The notes under the pieces: generated by a model
Told to the model about the DNA's origin: nothing
Databases searched by the model: none
The model's input: only the letters and a program-made list of their open reading frames with translations
Shown here: positions 5,805 through 11,941 of the stretch, piece after piece
Position numbering within the stretch: position 1 is the first letter of the stretch
Layout of the letters: every line of letters begins with the position of its first letter
Position numbers and translations under genes: made by a program
Origin: Prevotellaceae bacterium
GTDB lineage: Bacteria; Bacteroidota; Bacteroidia; Bacteroidales; UBA932
DNA length: 11,941 nucleotides
Reading direction: 5' to 3'
Assembly: GCA_031278495.1 (NCBI GenBank)
Contig: JAITKG010000071.1
Location: forward strand, 1-11,941

Positions 5805-6683
5805 CTACTGTACTTTACTGCTGAGCGGGTGTTTCAGGTTGGCGTATTTGCTGAGGCGCGCCGATACTTTCCCCACGATAACGGGCGTTTCTATCAAGAG
5901 GGGGATATGGTTTTTGTCGTCGGATATCCAAATGGAAATTTCATTCTTTCCGTCGAAGACCTCGCCAGCCACCGGCTTGGCGGCGATTTTTATACATTTG
6001 AATGTTCCCAGTCCGCTGATTTTTTTTTCTTCTTTCCCGATGTAACGGTAATAGATATGGAACAGTTCTTCATCCACCGCAAAAGAGATGGGGATGATCT
6101 GGTCTTTTTGGAAATGGTCGAAATCGAGGTTGCGGGAATTATAAAACAGGCTCACGAAATCAAACGTACATGATTTTCCCGGCAGCACCGTGTCTTTTGC
6201 TGCGCCTGTTTTCCGTTGCACGGAAGCGCGAATGGTATAATCGGCGTTGTTAAAGACGTAGGTATTTTTTATAGTGTACCCTCCTTCGCTGATGTTGCGG
6301 TGGAAGTACAGCGGGCGCAGGTTTGAGGACAGGAAGCGCGCTTCGTACACGTCGCGCACCATGAAAAAATTATCGTAAAACCGGTAGGTTTTGGCATACG
6401 CCCGCGCATAAAAATAGGTGGTATCGCGGAATTTCTCTTTGGTAAGCATCATCGTCGCCTCGCCCACGTCGGTATTGATAATTCCCCATTTATAAGTAGC
6501 GACAATGGTTAGCCGTTCGTTTTCATGGAACGACAACTGCCCGGCGGTAAATTCACGCACCGGCATGCAGGCAGTGTCCTGCTGCGCAAAAGTAATACTT
6601 GCCGTAAGAAACAGGAGGAGGAAACACAGTAAAGGGCGAATGGTAAAGGGTGAAGCGAACTTCCCTAACACCTCTAACTTCAT
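5805..6683 (-). CDS. Secreted DUF3108-family protein
   Basis: This 292-residue protein has a hydrophobic signal segment (LLCFLLLFLTASITFAQ, about residues 18-34) and then a mainly beta-strand domain typical of DUF3108. It contains the recurring features of that family: ENERLTIVATYKWGIINTDVGEATM near the start, a central FDFVSLFYNSRNLDF, and the near-C-terminal ISIWISDDKNHIPLLIETPVIVGKVSARL. Its function is not established. It is likely exported to the periplasm or envelope. The gene begins 43 bases after recG and probably shares its transcript. Two ATG starts are possible (6683, or 6707 for 300 residues). Both lie in the intergenic repeat words, which therefore also encode the n-region of the signal peptide. 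No other Met precedes the signal segment. Confidence 0.8.
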   Translation of the reverse strand: MKLEVLGKFASPFTIRPLLCFLLLFLTASITFAQQDTACMPVREFTAGQLSFHENERLTIVATYKWGIINTDVGEATMMLTKEKFRDTTYFYARAYAKTYRFYDNFFMVRDVYEARFLSSNLRPLYFHRNISEGGYTIKNTYVFNNADYTIRASVQRKTGAAKDTVLPGKSCTFDFVSLFYNSRNLDFDHFQKDQIIPISFAVDEELFHIYYRYIGKEEKKISGLGTFKCIKIAAKPVAGEVFDGKNEISIWISDDKNHIPLLIETPVIVGKVSARLSKYANLKHPLSSKVQ

Positions 6684-6694
6684 TAACTTCTTTA

Positions 6695-6726
6695 ATTCGT
6701 AATTCATAATTTCTAATTCTTAATTC
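6695..6726. repeat. TAATTC words between recG and the DUF3108 gene
   Basis: A degenerate tandem of TAATTCGTAATTCATAATTT followed by CTAATTCTTAATT fills the recG-DUF3108 junction. It supplies the ATG at 6707. The recG stop (TAG, 6729-6727) comes from the adjoining CCTAAC. Confidence 0.65.
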
Positions 6727-8823
6727 CTAACTGATGACGCTATAGTCTTTGGTTTTATTGTGTAATTGTTTCAGCCGGGCGAGTAACCGTTCATTATTTT
6801 CATTTGATAAATGGGGGTCTTTCGCTAAAATTTTTTCCGCTAAGTTACGAGTAAATTCCAATAATTTGCTATCTTTTGCCAGATCGGTGATGCGCAAATG
6901 AAATGCTATTCCGCTTTGCTGCGTGCCTTCGAGGTCGCCGGGACCGCGCAGTTGCAGGTCGGCTTCGGCAATCTTAAAACCGTTGTTGGTGGACGCCATT
7001 AACTGCATACGTTTGCGCGTTTCGGCAGAAAGTTTATGGTCGGTCATCAGGATACAGTATGACTGTTCGGCGCCGCGTCCCACGCGCCCGCGCAGCTGGT
7101 GCAGTTGCGACAACCCGAACCGCTCGGCGCTTTCGATGACCATGACCGTAGCATTCGGCACATTCACGCCCACTTCAATCACCGACGTCGCCACCATAAT
7201 ATGCGCTTCGCCTTTGATAAAACGCTGCATCTCGAAATTTTTATTTTCGGCGGGCATTTGCCCATGTACGATTGCCGTAATATATTCCGGCAGCGGGAAA
7301 GCGCGCGTAATGCTTTCGTAACCGTCTTCCAGATTTTTGAAGTCCATCTTTTCCGATTCTTTGATGAGCGGATAGACGACATAGATTTGCCTTCCGGCTT
7401 TTATCTGTTCTCTCATAAATCCGAAAACGCGCAATCGCTGGCTGTCGTTAAAGTGTAAAGTTTTGATGGGTTGCCGTCCGGGCGGGAGTTCATCAATCAC
7501 CGATATGTCAAGGTCGCCGTAGAGCGTCATTGCCAGCGTGCGGGGAATGGGCGTAGCGGTCATCACCAATACATGCGGCGGCTGTTCGTTTTTACTCCAC
7601 AGGCGGGCGCGTTGCTCCACGCCAAAACGGTGCTGTTCGTCAATCACCACGAAGCCGAGATTTTTGAATTGCACCGCATCTTCAATCAGGGCATGCGTTC
7701 CGATGAGCAGGTGCAGCGAGCCGTCGAGCAGTTGCTCATGCAATACCCGGCGTTCTTTCTTTTTGGTAGATCCGGTGAGTAACCCCACGTTTATAGCGCT
7801 GTCCCGTAAAAATTCCTGGATGCTTTCGAAGTGTTGCTGTGCAAGGATTTCTGTCGGCGCCATGATACACGATTGATAGCCGTTGTCGGCGGCAATGAGC
7901 ATGCAAAGCAGCGCTACCAATGTTTTCCCGCTTCCCACATCGCCTTGCAGCAGGCGGTTCATCTGTTTTCCGGTAGCCATATCCCCCCGGATTTCTTTGA
8001 TGACGCGCTTTTGGGCGTTTGTGAGCGCAAACGGCAACCGCCGGTAACAAGCGTTGAAATGTTCGCCAACGGTATTGAAAATAAAACCGCGCGAAGTTTC
8101 CTTACGCTTGTTACGCACCCGCAGCAAGCCTAATTGAAGGTAGAGCAGTTCTTCAAACTTCAGGCGGTATTGCGCCTGTTGCAAGCGTTCGGCGCTTTGC
8201 GGAAAATGAATATTGAACAATGCCGCGCGCAACGGCATCAGGTTGTATTGCCGGAGCAGGTATTCGGGGAGGTTTTCGGTGATTTTATCCAGCACGGCAT
8301 TGGCAAGGTTGGTTTGCAGCCGCAGGAAAGCGCGTTGCCCCAGCCCGTTGTTCTGCAACACTTCGGTGCTGCTATACACGCCTTGCAACACTGACTGCAA
8401 GGGATGGTTATCAGTTTGCGGCTCGTCCACTTCGGGATGCACCAGATTGAGTTTCCCGTTGAAAACAGCAGGTTTCCCGAAAACAATATATTCCACGCCG
8501 GCTTTTAATTTTTCCTGAACCCATTTCAATCCTCGGAAAAACACCAATTCAATAACGCCTGTGCCGTCCGAGAAATAAGCGATGTAGCGTTTTTGCCGCT
8601 TGCCGTAGTTTACTTCCTGAAAGCGGATAATTTTCCCGCGCAACTGGATATACGGCAAATCGGGCGTCAGTTCGCTGACACAATAAAATTTCGTGCGGTC
8701 GATATACCGGAAAGGAAAAGTATAAAGCAAGTCTTCAAACGTAGAAATACCAAGCTCCTTAAACAGTATCTCCGCGCGTTTAGGACCTACTCCCGTGAGA
8801 TATTTTATATCGTTGTCCAGCAT
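6727..8823 (-). CDS. recG: ATP-dependent DNA helicase RecG
   Basis: RecG remodels stalled replication forks and branch-migrates Holliday junctions. The 698-residue protein is full length for the Bacteroidetes family. An N-terminal wedge/OB region is visible (TGVGPKRAEILFKELGI, 10-26; LRGKIIRFQE, 61-70). The superfamily-2 motor follows with Walker A GDVGSGKT (294-301), Walker B DEQH (395-398), motif III TATP (422-425), the motor's second half ATSVIEVGVNVPNA (545-558) and motif VI QLRGRVGRG (576-584). The C-terminus holds the RecG-type GFKIAEADLQLRGPGD (615-630). It lies 67 bases after dus, in a gap holding a palindrome and short words, and no clear promoter is seen there, so a dus-recG-DUF3108 operon is plausible. 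Confidence 0.97.
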   Translation of the reverse strand: MLDNDIKYLTGVGPKRAEILFKELGISTFEDLLYTFPFRYIDRTKFYCVSELTPDLPYIQLRGKIIRFQEVNYGKRQKRYIAYFSDGTGVIELVFFRGLKWVQEKLKAGVEYIVFGKPAVFNGKLNLVHPEVDEPQTDNHPLQSVLQGVYSSTEVLQNNGLGQRAFLRLQTNLANAVLDKITENLPEYLLRQYNLMPLRAALFNIHFPQSAERLQQAQYRLKFEELLYLQLGLLRVRNKRKETSRGFIFNTVGEHFNACYRRLPFALTNAQKRVIKEIRGDMATGKQMNRLLQGDVGSGKTLVALLCMLIAADNGYQSCIMAPTEILAQQHFESIQEFLRDSAINVGLLTGSTKKKERRVLHEQLLDGSLHLLIGTHALIEDAVQFKNLGFVVIDEQHRFGVEQRARLWSKNEQPPHVLVMTATPIPRTLAMTLYGDLDISVIDELPPGRQPIKTLHFNDSQRLRVFGFMREQIKAGRQIYVVYPLIKESEKMDFKNLEDGYESITRAFPLPEYITAIVHGQMPAENKNFEMQRFIKGEAHIMVATSVIEVGVNVPNATVMVIESAERFGLSQLHQLRGRVGRGAEQSYCILMTDHKLSAETRKRMQLMASTNNGFKIAEADLQLRGPGDLEGTQQSGIAFHLRITDLAKDSKLLEFTRNLAEKILAKDPHLSNENNERLLARLKQLHNKTKDYSVIS

Positions 8824-8852
8824 GGCTGATTGCTAATTTTCGATTTCTAACA

Positions 8853-8868
8853 GGCTGGCGCGCCAGCC
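8853..8868. repeat. Perfect palindrome GGCTGGCGCGCCAGCC between dus and recG
   Basis: This copy is identical over 16 bases to 5682-5697. To its right come degenerate words (TAACCAC, TAATCAC, TAATTCAT, AATTCAT) that reach into the dus stop codon, the same palindrome-plus-words layout as the other two copies. Confidence 0.85.
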
Positions 8869-8886
8869 CTGCTAACCACTAATCAC

Positions 8887-8906
8887 TAATTCATAATTCA
8901 TAATTT
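8887..8906. repeat. AATTCAT words encoding the Dus C-terminus
   Basis: CTAATTCATAATTCATAATT overlaps the end of dus, giving its TGA stop (8893-8891) and its final residues Asn-Tyr-Glu-Leu. Confidence 0.65.
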
Positions 8907-9868
8907 TCACCGATATAATCCAGCAGTTGCATGAGTTCATCCACGTTGTCGGAAGTAACCATTTTCAAACGTGTTTCTTTGAAATTCTTCAAGTTTTTGA
9001 AATAATTACTCAAGTGGCGGCGCAGTTCCAGAATGCCCACGTAGCCGCCCTTGAACTCGATGGATTTTTGCAGGTGCAATTTCGCCAATGCCACCCGTTC
9101 TTTCACGCTCATCACGGGTAACAGTTTTCCGGTTTTCAGGTAATGTTTCACCTCGCGGAAAATCCACGGATGCCCGTAGGTGGCGCGTCCAATCATGATG
9201 CCGTCCACGCCGTAGCGGTCGAACAGTTCTTTCACGATGACCGGCGTATCGGCATTGCCGTTGCCTATAACCGGGATGTGCAGGCGCGGATTTTTTTTCA
9301 GTTCGCCGATGAGCGTCCAGTCCGCCTCGCCTTTGTACATCTGGGCGCGCGTGCGGCCATGTACCGTGATTGCTGCAATACCTGCGTCCTGCAGCTGTTC
9401 CGCGAGGGTGAGGATATTTTTATGCGTATCGTCCCAACCCAGCCGGGTTTTTACGGTAACGGGAATATTTACGGCGCGTACAATCTGCCGCGTCATTTCA
9501 ACCATTTTTTCCGGTTCGAGCATCATACCTGCGCCCGCTCCGCGGTTAGCGATTTTCTTCATCGGGCAGCCGAAGTTGAGGTCAATCACATCGGGACGGG
9601 CTTGCGCCGCAATGCGTGCCGACGCCACCATCGCATCTATCAGGTGGCCGTAAAGCTGGATGCCGATAGGGCGTTCATAATCGTAGATACTAAGTTTCTC
9701 CACCGTCTTTTCCACGTCGCGGATAAGCCCGTCGGACGAAATAAATTCCGTGTACATCATGTCGGCGCCGTATAGTTTGCATATATACCGAAACGAAGGG
9801 TCGGTTACTTCGTCCATAGGCGCCAGGAAAAGCGGCTGGTGTCCCAAGTCCAGTGTAGCAATTTTCAT
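8891..9868 (-). CDS. dusB: tRNA dihydrouridine synthase, DusB type
   Basis: This 325-residue FMN enzyme reduces specific uridines in tRNA to dihydrouridine using NAD(P)H. The TIM barrel opens with PLFLAPMDEVTDPSFR (12-27). LNFGCPMKK (98-105) holds the catalytic Cys101. RGAGAGMML (109-117), VKTRLGW (139-145), ITVHGRTRAQMYKG (167-180), GNGNADT (202-208) and GVDGIMIGRATYGHPWIF (220-237) match the DusB-like FMN and RNA-binding core. A C-terminal helical domain follows (about 250-325). The start at 9868 fits family N-termini, and a TATCTTTG promoter box lies immediately upstream. The last four residues are repeat-encoded. The exact Dus subclass, and hence the target uridine, is inferred from overall likeness only. 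Confidence 0.93.
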   Translation of the reverse strand: MKIATLDLGHQPLFLAPMDEVTDPSFRYICKLYGADMMYTEFISSDGLIRDVEKTVEKLSIYDYERPIGIQLYGHLIDAMVASARIAAQARPDVIDLNFGCPMKKIANRGAGAGMMLEPEKMVEMTRQIVRAVNIPVTVKTRLGWDDTHKNILTLAEQLQDAGIAAITVHGRTRAQMYKGEADWTLIGELKKNPRLHIPVIGNGNADTPVIVKELFDRYGVDGIMIGRATYGHPWIFREVKHYLKTGKLLPVMSVKERVALAKLHLQKSIEFKGGYVGILELRRHLSNYFKNLKNFKETRLKMVTSDNVDELMQLLDYIGENYEL

Positions 9869-9872
9869 ACTG

Positions 9873-9880
9873 CAAAGATA
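9873..9880 (-). promoter_or_regulatory. Candidate -7 box directly upstream of dus
   Basis: TATCTTTG on the minus strand is a full TAnnTTTG match ending five bases before the dus ATG. Transcription would begin at or within a base or two of the start codon, giving a nearly leaderless mRNA. No TTTG is seen at -33. Confidence 0.5.
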
Positions 9881-9944
9881 CTACTTTTGGGGGATGAATG
9901 ATGAATGGCGGGGAAAATCTGTTTCAAAAAGATTTCAAAATTTA

Positions 9945-9977
9945 GCCGTTCATTACAGGTTTATTTGAAGAAACGGC
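9945..9977 (-). terminator. Weak hairpin after thrS
   Basis: Two bases after the thrS stop codon, GCCGTT (9977-9972) can pair perfectly with AACGGC (9950-9945) across a 21-base loop. The following bases TAAATTTTG are only moderately U-rich. It could end the thrS transcript, but the fold is weak. Confidence 0.35.
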
Positions 9978-9979
9978 GG

Positions 9980-11917
9980 TTATATCGCCAGTTCTTTGGC
10001 AATTTCTTCCGTCAGGAATTTTGTAAATTCCTCGATGCTCATTGCGCCTTTGTCGCCTTCGCCCTGCCTGCGGACAGAAACCTGCTGCGCGGCTTCTTCC
10101 TTCTCGCCTACAATTAACAGGTAGGGGATGCGTTTCAATTCGTTTTCGCGGATTTTTTTACCGATAGTTTCGTTGCGGTCGTCCACTGCGGCGCGGATAC
10201 CGGCGCCGTTCAACGCATCGCTTGCCTGTTGGGCGTAGGCGTTGAAGCGTTCGCTGATGGGCAGCACGGCGACTTGCTCCGGCGTGAGCCACAACGGGAA
10301 TTTCCCGCCGGTATGTTCGATGAGTACCGCCACAAACCGTTCCATAGAGCCGAAAGGCGCGCGGTGAATCATCACCGGACGGTGGCGTTTGTCGTCGGCG
10401 CCCACGTATTCCAGTTCAAAACGCTCCGGCAGGGTATAGTCCACCTGAATTGTTCCTAATTGCCATTTGCGGCCAAGCGCATCGCGTACCATGAAGTCGA
10501 GTTTAGGTCCGTAGAAAGCGGCTTCGCCCAGCTCCACGATTGTCTGCAAGCCTTTTTCGGCAGCCGATTCGATGATGGCGCGTTCGGCGCGTTCCCAGCT
10601 TTCGTCGCTGCCGATATATTTTTCCGTATTGTTTGGGTCGCGCAATGATACCTGCGCCGTAAAGTCTTTGAAATCGAGCGTGCGGAAAATATACAGCACA
10701 ATGTCGATTACCTTATTAAATTCTTCTTTCAACTGGTCGGGGCGGCAAAAGATGTGCGCATCGTCCTGCGTGAAACCGCGCACGCGGGTGAGTCCGTGCA
10801 GTTCGCCGCTCTGTTCATAGCGGTAGACAGTGCCAAATTCCGCAAAGCGCAACGGAAGGTCTTTGTACGAACGCGGTTTGGTGCGGTAGATTTCGCAATG
10901 GTGCGGGCAGTTCATCGGTTTCAGTAAAAACTCTTCGCCTTCCTGCGGCGTGTGTATCGGCTGGAACGAATCTTTGCCGTACTTAGCATAATGCCCCGAA
11001 GTTACATACAGTTCTTTTTGCCCGATATGCGGCGTGATGACCTGTTGATAGCCGTGTTTTTTTTGCACGTGGCGCAGGAAATTTTCCAACCGTTCGCGCA
11101 AGGCGGCGCCTTTCGGCAACCACAGCGGCAAGCCCTGTCCCACGCGCGGTGAAAAGGCAAATAATTCCAACTCTTTCCCAATTTTGCGGTGGTCGCGTTT
11201 TTTGGCTTCTTCCAATAACACCAAATATTCGTCCAGCAGTTTCTTTTGCGGGAATGTAACGCCGTAGATGCGCGTCAGCATTTTATTTTTTTCATTGCCG
11301 CGCCAGTAGGCGCCGGCAATAGCCGTCAGCTTCACCGCCTTGATATTGCTTGTATCCGGCAGGTGCGGTCCCCGGCAAAGGTCGGTAAAATTCCCGTTGG
11401 TATAAAACGTAATCGTACCGTCTTGCAAGTCGCCTATCAGTTCGCATTTATACGGGTCGCCTTTTTCCGTATAGGTTTTCAGGGCTTCGGGCTTGCTTAC
11501 TTCGCGGCGGACGAATACTTCTTTTTGCCGCGCCAGTTCCAGCATTTTTGCTTCAATCGCCGGCAAGTCGGCGTCGGTGATCGTGCGGTCGCCCAAATCC
11601 ACATCGTAATAAAAGCCGGTTTCAATGGCAGGCCCGATGCCGAATTTTACGCCCGGATACAAAGCGTCCAACGCCTCCGCCATCAAGTGCGACGACGAAT
11701 GCCAGAAAGCATGGCGGCCTTCGGCGTCGTCCCATTTGTATAATTTAATACTGGCGTCGCCGGCGATGGGGCGTTGCAAGTCCCATGTTTCGCCATTCAC
11801 GCCCACCGCCAGCACGCTGGAAGCCAGTTGCGGGCTAATGCTTTTGGCAATATCAAACCCGGTAACGCCTGCTTCATATTGGCGTGTTTTGCCGTCGGGA
11901 AAAGTAATGGTAATCAT
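9980..11917 (-). CDS. thrS: Threonyl-tRNA synthetase
   Basis: ThrRS charges tRNA-Thr with threonine. The 645-residue protein has all domains of a full-length enzyme. There is an N-terminal TGS domain (1-62). The editing domain has its zinc-type cluster HSSSH (His73, His77) and CRGPH (Cys181, His185). The class II catalytic core carries the active-site zinc ligands Cys337 (MNCPHH), His388 (DDAHIF) and His518 (MIHRA), with motif 2 around RFAEFGTVYRYE (357-368) and motif 3 at GSMERF (523-528). An anticodon-binding domain follows (about 545-640). Both editing and synthetic sites look intact. The next gene downstream is dus, 111 bases away, so the thrS-infC-rpmI-rplT order common in bacteria is not continued here. 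Confidence 0.98.
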   Translation of the reverse strand: MITITFPDGKTRQYEAGVTGFDIAKSISPQLASSVLAVGVNGETWDLQRPIAGDASIKLYKWDDAEGRHAFWHSSSHLMAEALDALYPGVKFGIGPAIETGFYYDVDLGDRTITDADLPAIEAKMLELARQKEVFVRREVSKPEALKTYTEKGDPYKCELIGDLQDGTITFYTNGNFTDLCRGPHLPDTSNIKAVKLTAIAGAYWRGNEKNKMLTRIYGVTFPQKKLLDEYLVLLEEAKKRDHRKIGKELELFAFSPRVGQGLPLWLPKGAALRERLENFLRHVQKKHGYQQVITPHIGQKELYVTSGHYAKYGKDSFQPIHTPQEGEEFLLKPMNCPHHCEIYRTKPRSYKDLPLRFAEFGTVYRYEQSGELHGLTRVRGFTQDDAHIFCRPDQLKEEFNKVIDIVLYIFRTLDFKDFTAQVSLRDPNNTEKYIGSDESWERAERAIIESAAEKGLQTIVELGEAAFYGPKLDFMVRDALGRKWQLGTIQVDYTLPERFELEYVGADDKRHRPVMIHRAPFGSMERFVAVLIEHTGGKFPLWLTPEQVAVLPISERFNAYAQQASDALNGAGIRAAVDDRNETIGKKIRENELKRIPYLLIVGEKEEAAQQVSVRRQGEGDKGAMSIEEFTKFLTEEIAKELAI

Positions 11918-11936
11918 ATTTCCTAATTTGAGGATG

Positions 11937-11941
11937 CAAAG
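11937..11941 (-). promoter_or_regulatory. Possible -7 box of thrS, cut by the window edge
   Basis: The last five bases read CTTTG on the minus strand, 19 bases upstream of the thrS ATG. This is the right place and sequence for the end of a TAnnTTTG box, but the diagnostic TA lies outside the window. Confidence 0.25.

Larger units (their letters stand above)
5620..5805. repeat. Outer 16-bp inverted repeat, MITE-like element
   Basis: GGCAGCTAATGTGACT (5620-5635) is the exact reverse complement of AGTCACATTAGCTGCC (5790-5805). The arms enclose 154 bases that hold a second, nested inverted repeat, a palindrome and two tandem arrays. The right arm ends on the last base of the DUF3108 stop codon (5807-5805). 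No target-site duplication and no ORF of transposase type are visible. Confidence 0.8.

Noticed and set aside
9143..9775. Plus-strand open frame of 210 codons opposite dus
   Set aside because: It is fully antisense to a conserved enzyme gene, with a His/Phe-rich, motif-free translation.

Overview
All eight genes recognised here are on the minus strand, so the window reads from right to left. Protein families, A-rich regions before start codons instead of Shine-Dalgarno sites, and promoter boxes of the TAnnTTTG type all point to a member of the Bacteroidetes, most likely Bacteroidales. The murT-murK-murQ block resembles the MurNAc salvage locus described in Tannerella forsythia. Species or genus cannot be read from the sequence alone.

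Right half (about 5805-11941): threonyl-tRNA synthetase (thrS), a DusB-type tRNA dihydrouridine synthase, RecG helicase, and a secreted DUF3108 protein. dus, recG and the DUF3108 gene are closely spaced and may share a transcript. This is housekeeping content.

Left half (297-5541): a coherent peptidoglycan-recycling block. A secreted GH3 (NagZ-like) beta-N-acetylglucosaminidase would free amino sugars in the periplasm. A multi-membrane-span DUF5009/HGSNAT-type protein (MurT-like) would carry MurNAc across the inner membrane. A BadF/BcrA-type kinase (MurK-like) would phosphorylate it, and MurQ etherase would turn MurNAc-6-phosphate into GlcNAc-6-phosphate plus D-lactate. murT and murK overlap by ATGA. 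The GH3 protein carries the remains of a C-terminal serine-hydrolase (beta-lactamase-like) domain whose catalytic middle appears to be missing.

The least ordinary part is the intergenic DNA. Almost every gene boundary is filled with short, degenerate 7-9-base tandem 'words', and three boundaries also hold a GGCTGGCGCGCCAGCC palindrome or a variant of it. These words run into coding sequence and supply stop codons, C-terminal residues, start codons and a signal-peptide n-region. The 263-base gap between the DUF3108 and GH3 genes contains a nested pair of perfect inverted repeats (16 bp outside, 14 bp inside) that ends exactly on a stop codon. At the far left, a terminator-like segment is followed by a well-formed Bacteroidetes promoter that fires leftward out of the window. 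No RNA genes, CRISPR arrays or insertion-sequence genes were seen, and no gene-free stretch exceeds 300 bases.
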